Shown here piece by piece: positions 16,434-23,704 of a stretch of 26,310 nt of DNA. The stretch is from Nitrospirota bacterium. GTDB taxonomy: Bacteria; Nitrospinota_A; UBA7883; JACRGQ01. Below the pieces are notes generated by a model. It did no database searches, had not been told where the DNA came from, and was given only the letters and a program-made list of their open reading frames with translations. Both the position numbers and the translations under genes were made by a program. Numbering within the stretch: the first letter of the stretch is position 1; every line of letters starts with the position of its first letter. Location: positions 1 through 26,310 of the forward strand of contig JAJRYD010000006.1 of assembly GCA_024275955.1 (NCBI GenBank), in the 5' to 3' direction.

Positions 16434-17213
16434 ATGACAAACAAAAAATTTTTAGACTTTTCCCAAAAAATTTCGTATGTAGCAGGGGAAATTCAAAAAG
16501 AGAGCTACGGCAAGACCGGCCTGCGCATCGAGCATAAAGGCAGGACAGACATTGTTACCGAGGTTGATATTAAATGTGAAAAGGCGATTATCGATTCAAT
16601 CGTCAGCGAGTATCCAAACCACGGCATACTGGCCGAGGAGGGTGGAGGCAAAAAGTCTGACGGAGAGTATCTTTGGATTATCGACCCATTGGACGGCACT
16701 ACCAACTACGCGCATGGTTTTCCGATTTTTTGCGTTTCCGTAGCTCTTGCTTGTAACGGACAGGTGATTGCAGGTTCGGTGTACGACCCGTTGCGGGATG
16801 AAATGTTTTCAGCGGCTCTGGGCGAAGGCGCTACACTTAATGGAAACCCGATAAAAGTTACAGTTGCCGCGAAGATGGAAGAGGCATTAATAGCTACCGG
16901 CTTTCCGTACGATGTTAAGACGAACCCCAAAAACAATATTGATAACTTCAAACGGGTAGTCATGGAATGTCAGGCGGTCAGACGGCCAGGCTCGGCCGCT
17001 ATCGACCTTGTGTATGTCGCGTGCGGACGGGTGGATGCTTTTTGGGAACAAAGGTTAAAGCCGTGGGATATGGCGGCGGGACAGCTTATCGTTTCCGAAG
17101 CTGGCGGAACAGTTACCGATATGAAAGGCGAACAGCTTGACCTTTACGGCGAGACGATATGCGTCGCCAATGCCACGCTCCACCCCCAGCTTTTAGCCTT
17201 GCTGGAAGACTAA
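16434..17213 (+). CDS. suhB: Inositol monophosphatase family protein (SuhB-like)
   Basis: This is a Mg-dependent sugar/inositol phosphate phosphatase of 259 aa. Metal-binding motifs are LAEEGG (E69), WIIDPLDGTTNYAHGFP (D84 and D87) and KPWDMAAGQLI near residue 215. Enzymes of this family hydrolyse myo-inositol-1-phosphate and related substrates. E. coli SuhB also works in rRNA transcription antitermination, but that role cannot be inferred here. It follows the lipoprotein gene by 9 bp and is probably co-transcribed with mnmA. There is no good ribosome site before ATG 16434 (TTTA-ATG). The gene symbol is family-level. Confidence 0.92.
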   Translation: MTNKKFLDFSQKISYVAGEIQKESYGKTGLRIEHKGRTDIVTEVDIKCEKAIIDSIVSEYPNHGILAEEGGGKKSDGEYLWIIDPLDGTTNYAHGFPIFCVSVALACNGQVIAGSVYDPLRDEMFSAALGEGATLNGNPIKVTVAAKMEEALIATGFPYDVKTNPKNNIDNFKRVVMECQAVRRPGSAAIDLVYVACGRVDAFWEQRLKPWDMAAGQLIVSEAGGTVTDMKGEQLDLYGETICVANATLHPQLLALLED

Positions 17214-17233
17214 CAAAACAGGCCAAAAGGCAC

Positions 17234-17249
17234 TAAAGAGGTCTCTTTA
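17234..17249. promoter_or_regulatory. Inverted repeat upstream of the peroxiredoxin gene (candidate operator)
   Basis: TAAAGAG and CTCTTTA are perfect 7-bp arms around GT. The repeat lies 93 bp before the peroxiredoxin start. Just downstream, TTGATT (17254-17259) and GAGAAT (17277-17282) sit 17 bp apart and could form a promoter. A redox or peroxide regulator site is a guess from context; the sequence does not match the PerR or OxyR consensus I know. Confidence 0.35.
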
Positions 17250-17341
17250 ATTATTGATTTCTCTTGCAGGATTTGAGAGAATGGGCAGGTTAGAGAGGTC
17301 GGGTATATCTTTAATTTTTAAATATGTTTTAGGAGAGAAAA

Positions 17342-17926
17342 ATGGCTGTATTAGTTGGACGAAAGGCGCCCGAGTTTAAGGCTGATGCCGTGGTTAACGG
17401 CAAATTTGAGAGTGTGTCACTTACCGATTACAAAGGTAAATATGTTATCCTTTTCTTTTATCCTCTTGATTTTACGTTTGTTTGCCCTACAGAGCTTCAT
17501 GCGTTTCAAGAAAAGCTGGAGCAGTTCAAAAAGCTTAATGCCGAGGTTCTTGGGGTATCTGTCGACTCCAAGTTTAGCCATTTTGCGTGGGTCACTACCC
17601 CTAAGAAGCAGGGCGGTATCGAGGGTGTAACTTATCCTCTTATCTCCGACCTCAATAAGACAATTTCTGCCGATTACGATGTTCTTGTAGAAGGTGCCGG
17701 TATAGCGTATCGCGGGCTTTTCCTTATTGATAAGGAAGGGGTAGTACAGCATCAGGTGGTAAACGCTCTTGGTCTCGGCCGTAGTATCGACGAGGCTTTG
17801 AGAGTTTTGGAGGCGCTACAGTTTACCGAGGAGCATGGCGAAGTCTGCCCGGCTAACTGGCAGAAAGGCGACGGCGGCATGAAGCCGAGCGATGACGGAC
17901 TTAAAGACTGGTTTAAAGATAAATAG
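17342..17926 (+). CDS. Typical 2-Cys peroxiredoxin (AhpC/Prx1 type)
   Basis: This cytoplasmic peroxidase has 194 residues. The peroxidatic C48 is in FTFVCPTE and the resolving C169 in HGEVCPANW, the full two-Cys arrangement. GGIEGVTYPLISDLNK and AYRGLFLIDKEG are typical of the Prx1 subgroup. ATG 17342 follows AGGAGAG, a strong ribosome site. A 128-bp leader with an inverted repeat separates it from suhB, and a good terminator follows, so it is likely a single-gene unit. No AhpF-like reductase is in the window, so the electron donor is unknown (thioredoxin is usual). Confidence 0.95.
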   Translation: MAVLVGRKAPEFKADAVVNGKFESVSLTDYKGKYVILFFYPLDFTFVCPTELHAFQEKLEQFKKLNAEVLGVSVDSKFSHFAWVTTPKKQGGIEGVTYPLISDLNKTISADYDVLVEGAGIAYRGLFLIDKEGVVQHQVVNALGLGRSIDEALRVLEALQFTEEHGEVCPANWQKGDGGMKPSDDGLKDWFKDK

Positions 17927-17957
17927 GTCTGTTTTTTAAAAGCTAACCGTATTTTAT

Positions 17958-17996
17958 GGCCGTTTGCCTATTAAAGGGTGAACGGTCTTTTCTTTT
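17958..17996 (+). terminator. Intrinsic terminator after the peroxiredoxin gene
   Basis: The arms GGCCGTTTGCC and GGTGAACGGTC form an 11-bp stem with G-T wobbles around an 8-nt loop. TTTTCTTTT follows. It lies 32 bp after the stop codon and before tRNA-Arg. Confidence 0.8.
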
Positions 17997-18024
17997 ACGG
18001 TAGACTATCCCGTCTGATGAAAGT

Positions 18025-18101
<77 letters not shown>

Positions 18102-18258
18102 TAAATTCAATAACTTAACTCATCAAGACCACCTACCAAAAGCTGTGGCCGTCACATGGCCGACACTGTTAGCTAAGTAACAGTCCCAATCTATTATTTT
18201 TATTAAGCTGGCCATCTCACTCTAAATTGAGCTTGCAGCACCCATTCTCTGCATGGAG

Positions 18259-18264
18259 TATAAT
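18259..18264 (+). promoter_or_regulatory. Candidate -10 box for hsdM
   Basis: TATAAT lies 30 bp before the hsdM start ATG 18295. The best -35-like hexamer (TTGCAG, 18233-18238) is 20 bp away, longer than ideal. The predicted start near 18271 leaves a leader of about 24 nt holding AGGGG before the ATG. Confidence 0.4.
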
Positions 18265-18294
18265 CCCCACTTAACTTTAGTATTTAGGGGTAGC

Positions 18295-19746
18295 ATGTTT
18301 GAGCAGTCATTTAAAAATATAGATAACATCCTTCACACAGACTCTGGGTGTGGAACAGAGCTCGACTATATAGAGCAAACCTCATGGATTCTCTTTTTGA
18401 AATATTTAGATGACCTTGAGGATACGAAAAAGACCGAAGCAGAGTTAGCAGGCAAAAAGTATGATCAAATTCTTAGCAAGCAATACCGTTGGGACAGTTG
18501 GGCTTGCCCAAAAGATTCAGCTGGAAAGCTAGATTACAATAAGGCCGATGATGGCGATGACCTCAAAGATTTCGTCAATCTAAAGCTTTTCCCATATCTC
18601 AAGAAATTCAGGTCAGAAGAGCCAAACACTATTGAATACAAAATCGGCGAGATCTTCCATGAGCTGAAAAACAAAATCTCTAGTGGTTACAAACTACGAG
18701 AAATTCTAAACATCGTGGACGGTATGCACTTTCGGCTAAGCAAAGAAAAGCACGAGCTCTCCGCTCTGTACGAAGACAAAATCAAGAATATGGGCAATTC
18801 TGGTAGGAACGGTGGCGAATATTACACACCACGCCCACTCATCAAAACTATAGTAAAGGTGGTCAATCCAAAGATAGGCGATAAGATTTATGATGGTGCC
18901 TGTGGCTCGGCAGGCTTTCTAGTAGAGTCGTTTGCCTACCTTACGGAAAATAAATCTAAGATTTCTTCCAGCCAGATGAAAAAGCTACAGACTAATACCT
19001 TCTACGGCAAGGAGGTTAAATCACTCGCCTACATTATCGGTATTATGAATATGATCCTGCACGATATCGAAGCACCCAACATCAGGCATATGAGTACGCT
19101 ATCAGAAAACATAAATGATATTCAGGAGAAGCATCGGTATAACATTATTCTAGCCAACCCTCCCTTTGGCGCAAAGATGGGACGGGAGATACAACAGAAC
19201 TTCCCGATAAAAACGGGAGAATCAGCATTTCTTTTCCTTCAACATTTTATAAAGATTTTAAAAGCAGGTGGGCAAGCAGGCATAGTTATAAAGAACACCT
19301 TTCTTTCTAATACAGATAACGCCTCAATAAGCTTACGAAAAATTCTGCTAGAGAGTTGCAACCTGCACACGGTGCTAGACCTCCCGGGTGGCACGTTTAC
19401 AGGTGCAGGGGTAAAAACGGTGGTACTCTTTTTCGAAAAAGGAAAAGCAACAAAGAAGGTATGGTTCTATCAGCTAAACTTAGATAGAAATCTAGGCAAA
19501 ACAAACGCTCTTAACGAAAAAGATTTAGCAGAGTTCGTAGCGTTGCAAAAAAAGAAAAAGGATTCCGAAAATTCTTGGAGTATTAATGTAGCCGATATTG
19601 ACCAAGCCACTTTTGATCTATCAGTGAAAAACCCAAACAAAAATAATGAAGTGGTGCTACGAGAACCAAAAGAAATCCTAGCAGAGATAAGAAAGCTGGA
19701 TAAAGAAAGTGATAAGGTTTTGGAGAAGGTAGGAACTTTGATTTAG
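18295..19746 (+). CDS. hsdM: Type I restriction-modification system methyltransferase subunit HsdM
   Basis: HsdM is the N6-adenine methyltransferase subunit of a Type I system and works in an M2S1 complex with HsdS. It has 483 residues. The N-terminal helical domain (FEQSFKNIDNILHTD, EQTSWILFLKYLDDLED) is followed by GGEYYTPRPLI. The AdoMet motif DGACGSAGFL lies near residue 200; the usual form is CGSGGF, so one Gly is Ala here. The catalytic NPPFGA motif lies near residue 289. The frame is open from 18253, but ATG 18295 gives the family N-terminus (MFEQSF) and has AGGGG before it; the upstream start would lie on the -10 box. The last 50 bp recur, diverged, at 20609-20658. It resembles Type IB (EcoEI/EcoAI-like) relatives. 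Confidence 0.96.
   Translation: MFEQSFKNIDNILHTDSGCGTELDYIEQTSWILFLKYLDDLEDTKKTEAELAGKKYDQILSKQYRWDSWACPKDSAGKLDYNKADDGDDLKDFVNLKLFPYLKKFRSEEPNTIEYKIGEIFHELKNKISSGYKLREILNIVDGMHFRLSKEKHELSALYEDKIKNMGNSGRNGGEYYTPRPLIKTIVKVVNPKIGDKIYDGACGSAGFLVESFAYLTENKSKISSSQMKKLQTNTFYGKEVKSLAYIIGIMNMILHDIEAPNIRHMSTLSENINDIQEKHRYNIILANPPFGAKMGREIQQNFPIKTGESAFLFLQHFIKILKAGGQAGIVIKNTFLSNTDNASISLRKILLESCNLHTVLDLPGGTFTGAGVKTVVLFFEKGKATKKVWFYQLNLDRNLGKTNALNEKDLAEFVALQKKKKDSENSWSINVADIDQATFDLSVKNPNKNNEVVLREPKEILAEIRKLDKESDKVLEKVGTLI
19684..19733 (+). repeat. Direct repeat copy 1: 3' end of hsdM
   Basis: This 50-bp segment encodes EIRKLDKESDKVLEKVG and matches 20609-20658 at 43 of 50 positions without gaps. Looser similarity continues through the ribosome-site region to the next start codon in both copies (TAGGTA...AACTATGAA here, AAGGTAGTTACTATGAA in copy 2). 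Confidence 0.9.
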
Positions 19747-19757
19747 GTATTTAAACT

Positions 19758-20597
19758 ATGAAAGATAAAACAAAGAAGCTCGTCATTTTCCAATCAAAAC
19801 AGATCCGCCGCACTTGGCATAATGACGAGTGGTATTTTTCGTTAGTCGATGTTATTGGCGCCTTAACTGACAGTGCAAATCCAACAGACTATTTAAAGAA
19901 AATCAGAAAAAGAGATGATAGTTTGAAAGAGTACCTAGGGACAAATTGTCCCCAGATAGAAATGCTCACAGAAACAGGAAAAAAGCGAAAAACATTGTCC
20001 GGCAATACAAAAGATGTTTTCCGCCTTATCCAGTCGATTCCCAGTAAAAAAGCTGAACCGTTTAAACGATGGCTGGCAGAGGTCGGCAAGGAACGGCTCG
20101 ATGAAATCGAAAATCCCGAGCTGGCGCAAGAGCGGATGAAGTCGCTCTACGAGCAAAAAGGCTACCCAAAAGATTGGATAGATAAGCGTCTGCGTGGAAT
20201 GGCAATCAGGCAAAATCTAACAGATGAGTGGCTGGAGCGGGGCATAGAAAGCCAAAAAGATTATGCGATTTTAACGGCAGAGATTTCCAAAGCTACTTTT
20301 GGCATGACACCTGCCGAGTACAAGAAATACAAAAACCTGTCCGATAAATCAAAAGTAAACCTTCGGGATAATATGACAGACTTAGAATTGATTTTTACAA
20401 TGCTGGGCGAAAAGGTAACAACAGAAATATCAAAGACTGAAAAGCCCAAAACTATGCCAGCAAATAAAAAAGCGGCAAAGCGGGGCGGTACTGTCGCAGG
20501 AAAAGCCAGACGTGATACAGAACGCGAGCTAGGAAGAAGTGTGGTCAGCACGGATAACTTTTTGGATGGCAATACAAAGAAAAAGCTTAAAAAATAA
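19758..20597 (+). CDS. Bro-N domain protein (DinD/phage-antirepressor-like) inside the hsd locus
   Basis: This 279-aa protein begins with a Bro-N-type domain (about residues 8-110: IRRTWHNDEWYFSLVDVIGA, NPTDYLKKIRKRDD, KTLSGNTKDVFRLIQSIPS, PFKRWLAEVGKERLDEI). That domain is found in phage antirepressors and virus BRO proteins and is thought to bind DNA. The middle part (GYPKDWIDKRLRGMAIR, ISKATFGMTPAEYKKYKNLS, NLRDNMTDLELIFTMLGE) is shared with DinD-like proteins. The Lys-rich tail (KKAAKRGGTVAGKARRDTE) may add DNA or RNA binding. Such genes are known in Type I loci, but their role there is unsettled; regulation or DNA-damage response is inference. It starts 11 bp after hsdM and lies between two copies of the hsdM 3' end, so it looks like an inserted cassette. 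There is a weak ribosome site (TAGGTA). Confidence 0.85.
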   Translation: MKDKTKKLVIFQSKQIRRTWHNDEWYFSLVDVIGALTDSANPTDYLKKIRKRDDSLKEYLGTNCPQIEMLTETGKKRKTLSGNTKDVFRLIQSIPSKKAEPFKRWLAEVGKERLDEIENPELAQERMKSLYEQKGYPKDWIDKRLRGMAIRQNLTDEWLERGIESQKDYAILTAEISKATFGMTPAEYKKYKNLSDKSKVNLRDNMTDLELIFTMLGEKVTTEISKTEKPKTMPANKKAAKRGGTVAGKARRDTERELGRSVVSTDNFLDGNTKKKLKK

Positions 20598-20602
20598 AAG
20601 CT

Positions 20603-20674
20603 ATGATGAAGATAAAAAAGTTGAATAAAGAGAGTGATAAGGTTTTGGAAAAGATAGGGAAAACTCTAAGGTAG
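20603..20674 (+). pseudogene. Orphan second copy of the hsdM C-terminus (23 codons)
   Basis: The short frame encodes MMKIKKLNKESDKVLEKIG and a few more residues. It matches the hsdM end (IRKLDKESDKVLEKVG) in phase. Several differences are synonymous (CTG/TTG, GAA/GAG, GAG/GAA) and the rest conservative, so it diverged as coding sequence. It is most simply the tail left from another hsdM allele after recombination. Its 3' end supplies the AAGGT ribosome site of the next gene. Confidence 0.75.
20609..20658 (+). repeat. Direct repeat copy 2 of the hsdM 3' end
   Basis: It matches 19684-19733 at 43 of 50 bases with no gaps. Together the two copies flank the Bro-N gene. Confidence 0.9.
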
Positions 20675-20679
20675 TTACT

Positions 20680-21657
20680 ATGAACGAACAACATATTGAA
20701 ATAATCCCAATACACTTCAATGTTCCAAACCATTATTTGCCATTGGTGGAATTCATTGAAACAGCCAATGATGTGGCGAATATTCTTGAGGATTTTAATT
20801 TAAAGTTTTTTGAGGGAAAGCTAAATATTCAGATTCTTGTTATGCCCTCAGAGGACGGGTCATTTCTTAAAAAGCTTGGTATTTCTGTGGTGCTAGCAAC
20901 GACTGTTTCGTGGGGCTTTATTGAAAGTGACACAGGAAAAGGATTTGTAAAAGGATTAACAGGTCACGAGCCGTCATATTGGGCTGAAAAAGCGGGCAAA
21001 AAAACTAAAGAGTTGCTAATTTTAAAAGAATCAACAACTGGTTTTTTAGAAAAGGACAACCAGACCCTAAATGATTTTGGAATACATGAAAACGATTTTC
21101 CATCAGCCTTCAAGGCACGGAATAGTTTTTATCGCATGTGTTTAGAAGATGCAGAGATAGCGGGTATTGAATTTAATGATTCCGGAGACTTTCCTATTAG
21201 CAGAGCTAATTTTGCTAACTACTTTACACCTGAAGTGGCTGTCGATGATGCTCCCCCTAAATCCGTTTATAAAATTCACCAACTTGACATTGTTGCACCT
21301 GTTATATGCGAGGGTAGTTCTGCACAATGGAGAACACGGGACGCAAAGACTTTGACACCGCTTAATTTCCACCTTAAAGATGACGAGTTTTTTCAAGGAA
21401 TTTTATCTGGCAAATACCCACTTAAAGAGACCAAGAAGAATGATGTCATTACAGTCTGCATTGAATACATAATAATGGAAGAAAATGGGGAGGAAAAAGT
21501 CTGTGAAAGAAACGCTATAAAAGTATATAAATTTAATGATGTTCTTATAGCTAAAGTTCCAGACGATATTGATTTCGAAGCGGTAATATGCCAGCAAACT
21601 CAAGAGGCGACAAAGGAAGATGATCGCCAAGTAGAGCTTCCACTGTCTGACTCTTGA
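20680..21657 (+). CDS. Unrecognised 325-aa protein between hsdM and hsdS, one likely membrane segment
   Basis: I do not recognise this family. Residues 1-60 look like a small alpha/beta domain (EIIPIHFNVPNHYLPLVEFI, then KLNIQILVMPSEDGSF). A hydrophobic stretch follows at about 66-82 (LGISVVLATTVSWGFIE), long enough for one membrane helix or a membrane-inserting hairpin. Next come the Gly-rich GKGFVKGLTGHEPSYWAEKAG and a mostly soluble part rich in Asp and Glu. The C-terminal 100 residues (KIHQLDIVAPVICEGSSAQW, YPLKETKKNDVITVCIEYII) read as a beta-rich domain, and the tail is acidic (KEDDRQVELPLSDS). ATG 20680 follows AAGGTAG at good spacing. The gene ends 13 bp before hsdS and is in the hsd transcription unit. 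A small alpha/beta domain followed by a membrane segment, inside a defence locus, suggests an accessory defence factor; that is inference. Confidence 0.75.
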   Translation: MNEQHIEIIPIHFNVPNHYLPLVEFIETANDVANILEDFNLKFFEGKLNIQILVMPSEDGSFLKKLGISVVLATTVSWGFIESDTGKGFVKGLTGHEPSYWAEKAGKKTKELLILKESTTGFLEKDNQTLNDFGIHENDFPSAFKARNSFYRMCLEDAEIAGIEFNDSGDFPISRANFANYFTPEVAVDDAPPKSVYKIHQLDIVAPVICEGSSAQWRTRDAKTLTPLNFHLKDDEFFQGILSGKYPLKETKKNDVITVCIEYIIMEENGEEKVCERNAIKVYKFNDVLIAKVPDDIDFEAVICQQTQEATKEDDRQVELPLSDS

Positions 21658-21670
21658 CCATCTTAATATT

Positions 21671-22795
21671 ATGAAGCACAACTGGCAAACAAGAAATTTT
21701 GAAGATTGTTTGAGCCAAATTGTTTATACAAAAAAGATTCCAAAGAAATATTTTTTAATTTCTGGAAAGTTTCCAATTGTTTCTCAAGAAGTTAACCTCG
21801 TTAATGGTTATTGGGACAATAAAAAAGATTTATTTAGGGCAGCATCACCTCTAATTTTATTTGGAGACCATACCAAAGTATTTAAGTATATTGATTTTGA
21901 TTTTGTGTTAGGAGCAGATGGTGTCAAGATTTTAAAACCAAAGGACATTCTTAATCCGAAGTTTTTTTACTACCAATTAACCGGATTAAGTTTAAAAGAC
22001 TTAGGGTATGCAAGGCATTTCAGGATACTAAAAGAAAAAATGATCACCTACCCATCTCTTTCCGAGCAAAGGCGGATTGTGGGGATACTTGATGAGGTTT
22101 TTGACAAGATCGAGGTAGCGAAAAAGAACGCAGAGAAAAACCTGCAAAACGCCAAAGAACTTTTTGAATCGTACTTGCAGAGTGTTTTTACAAATGGTGG
22201 GGATGATTGGGACAAGAAAACATTAAAAGAAATATCATTCGAATTTGCTCGTGGAAAATCAAAGCACCGGCCGAGAAATGATAAAAAACTTTACGGAGGA
22301 AAATATCCTTTTATTCAAACTGGTGATATAAGAAATTGTAATCATTACATAACAAAATATTCTCAAACCTATAATGAAATAGGACTTGCTCAAAGTAAAC
22401 TATGGTCAAAAGGAACGATTTGTATAACGATTGCTGCAAATATAGCTGAAACTGCAATTTTAGATTTTGATGCCTGTTTTCCCGATAGTGTTATCGGTAT
22501 TGTTGTTGACCCTAAAATTACAAATAATGATTTTGTCGAATATTTGTTGCAGTCTTTTAAGTCAATTATCAAGCAAAAAGGGAAAGGAAGTGCGCAGGAT
22601 AATATTAATTTGGCAACATTCGAACATGAATTATTTCCTTTCCCTCCTCTCAAAACCCAAAAACAAATTGTCGCTAAACTCGACAGGCTCTCCACCGCCA
22701 CTAAAAAACTCGAAAAAATCTATGAACAAAAAATCGCAGACCTAGAGGAGTTAAAAAAATCTATCCTCAACAAAGCCTTTGCCGGAGAGTTGTGA
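21671..22795 (+). CDS. hsdS: Type I restriction-modification specificity subunit HsdS
   Basis: HsdS reads the bipartite DNA target and joins HsdM and HsdR. In its 374 residues, target-recognition domain 1 covers about 1-130. A conserved helical spacer follows (LSEQRRIVGILDEVFDKIEV, then NLQNAKELFESYLQSVF). Recognition domain 2 covers about 180-320, with YPFIQTGDIRN at its start. The second helical repeat is LKTQKQIVAKLDRLS and KSILNKAFAGEL. This two-half layout is complete, so target recognition should be intact. ATG 21671 has no clear ribosome site and starts 13 bp after the preceding stop, so it may depend on coupled translation. The 252 bp after it hold a small hairpin (22832-22846, ACCCAT-CGC-ATGGGT) and no gene before hicB. 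Confidence 0.95.
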   Translation: MKHNWQTRNFEDCLSQIVYTKKIPKKYFLISGKFPIVSQEVNLVNGYWDNKKDLFRAASPLILFGDHTKVFKYIDFDFVLGADGVKILKPKDILNPKFFYYQLTGLSLKDLGYARHFRILKEKMITYPSLSEQRRIVGILDEVFDKIEVAKKNAEKNLQNAKELFESYLQSVFTNGGDDWDKKTLKEISFEFARGKSKHRPRNDKKLYGGKYPFIQTGDIRNCNHYITKYSQTYNEIGLAQSKLWSKGTICITIAANIAETAILDFDACFPDSVIGIVVDPKITNNDFVEYLLQSFKSIIKQKGKGSAQDNINLATFEHELFPFPPLKTQKQIVAKLDRLSTATKKLEKIYEQKIADLEELKKSILNKAFAGEL

Positions 22796-23047
22796 TTTAT
22801 GAAGCAGGTCACACACGCTCTCGCTGACCGCACCCATCGCATGGGTCGCTGATAATGACGGGTTGATTGTATTCCGTTTGGCTTCCACCTACTCCCAGCC
22901 ATCCAACAGCTCCCCCACTGCTTTACTTTTTGGGGTATTGGGGGTAGGCTCGACCCAGTAATGAGACGGGGGTTATTTAAAAAAAGTTTAAGAGTTCGGC
23001 TCTTTTGGGCGATAATATAGCTGTATAGAAATTTATAAGAGGTACGA

Positions 23048-23389
23048 ATGCAATTAGTAGAGTTTAAGGCAATTTTCCCAGCCATTCTCAAGAAGAAGAA
23101 AAAGCATTGGGTAGCCCGTTGTCCTGTTTTGGATGTCTTATCGCAGGGAGAAACTAAGACAAAGGCATTGGATAACCTAAGTGAAGCTGTGCAGGTCTTT
23201 CTTACCTCCTGTTTCGAAAGAGGTGTTCTTGATGAGGTTTTGCGGGATTTAGGCTTTAAGTCTAAAGCCGAGGTCAAGCGGACGGCTCGGGTAACGCCGT
23301 TACCTAAAAGAAAATTTGAATATATTGAAGTTCCTCTCCCGCTTCTTGCCGCCTCCCACCATTCCCGCTTGTCGAATTGCCACGAATAA
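23048..23389 (+). CDS. hicB: HicB-type antitoxin
   Basis: The HicB family antitoxin fold is recognised in residues 1-55 (VEFKAIFPAILKKKKKHWVA, then SQGETKTKALDNLSEAVQVF), a partly degraded RNase-H-like domain that normally binds HicA. The 113 aa end in a basic, Pro-rich tail (RVTPLPKRKFEYIEVPLPLL), without an obvious helix-turn-helix or ribbon-helix-helix. AAGAGGT before ATG 23048 is a good ribosome site. Its last 13 bp overlap the hicA start. The antitoxin comes first, the reverse of the common hicA-hicB order, which would favour antitoxin excess. The pair lies between hsdS and hsdR. Confidence 0.85.
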   Translation: MQLVEFKAIFPAILKKKKKHWVARCPVLDVLSQGETKTKALDNLSEAVQVFLTSCFERGVLDEVLRDLGFKSKAEVKRTARVTPLPKRKFEYIEVPLPLLAASHHSRLSNCHE

Positions 23390-23607
23390 CACCAGTTCAC
23401 TGGAAAAAATTAGTCAAAATCTTTGAGGCTGTTGGGTACGAACACGATAGGACAGAGGGGAGTCACATGGCTTTTGTCAGGAAGGGTACTCCTCGACCAG
23501 TGATTATTCCTAGGTATAAGGAAATAGATGTTGACATCATCACGGGTCTAATGAAAACAGCCTGTATGAGCAGGGGGAAATATTTTGAACTTTTGAGCAA
23601 GCTTTAA
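23377..23607 (+). CDS. hicA: HicA-type toxin (mRNA interferase)
   Basis: This is a small 76-aa double-stranded-RNA-binding-fold protein of the HicA/YcfA family; HicA toxins cleave mRNA. The opening (PRITPVHWKKLVKIFEAVGY) is the usual first helix. The catalytic His is H30 in TEGSHMAFVRKG, and VIIPRYKEIDVDIITGLMK completes the fold. The start is TTG 23377, inside the end of hicB (13-bp overlap), because no ATG precedes the conserved N-terminus. A TTG start in an overlap would keep toxin output low. All key elements are present, so it should be active. Confidence 0.85.
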   Translation: MPRITPVHWKKLVKIFEAVGYEHDRTEGSHMAFVRKGTPRPVIIPRYKEIDVDIITGLMKTACMSRGKYFELLSKL

Positions 23608-23632
23608 TTTTTGCTACCTGTTCAAGCCTATA

Positions 23633-23682
23633 TTATTCTAGAAAACCTGCCTAAACTAGAATAACTGGTTGTCTTATTCCAG
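23633..23682. promoter_or_regulatory. Three related half-sites upstream of hsdR (candidate operator)
   Basis: TTATTCTAG (23633-23641) and CTAGAATAA (23656-23664) are perfect 9-bp inverted arms 14 bp apart. A third, near-identical copy TTATTCCAG lies at 23674-23682, inside the spacer of the candidate hsdR promoter. Spacing between sites suggests cooperative binding of a repressor such as HicB, the Bro-N protein or another regulator. The arms could also form a hairpin after hicA, but no U-run follows. Confidence 0.5.
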
Positions 23683-23696
23683 ACTTTAAGTATAAA
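23669..23696 (+). promoter_or_regulatory. Candidate hsdR promoter
   Basis: TTGTCT (23669-23674) and TATAAA (23691-23696) are 16 bp apart. The predicted start near 23703 is two bases before the hsdR ATG at 23705, so the message may be nearly leaderless. No ribosome site is visible. The third half-site of the putative operator overlaps this promoter. Confidence 0.5.
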
Positions 23697-23704
23697 ATTC
23701 CTTT

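Noticed and set aside
19758-20597. Bro-N gene as evidence of a prophage
   Set aside because: No other phage genes are nearby; the neighbours are hsdM and hsdS, so it is better treated as a restriction-locus accessory gene.
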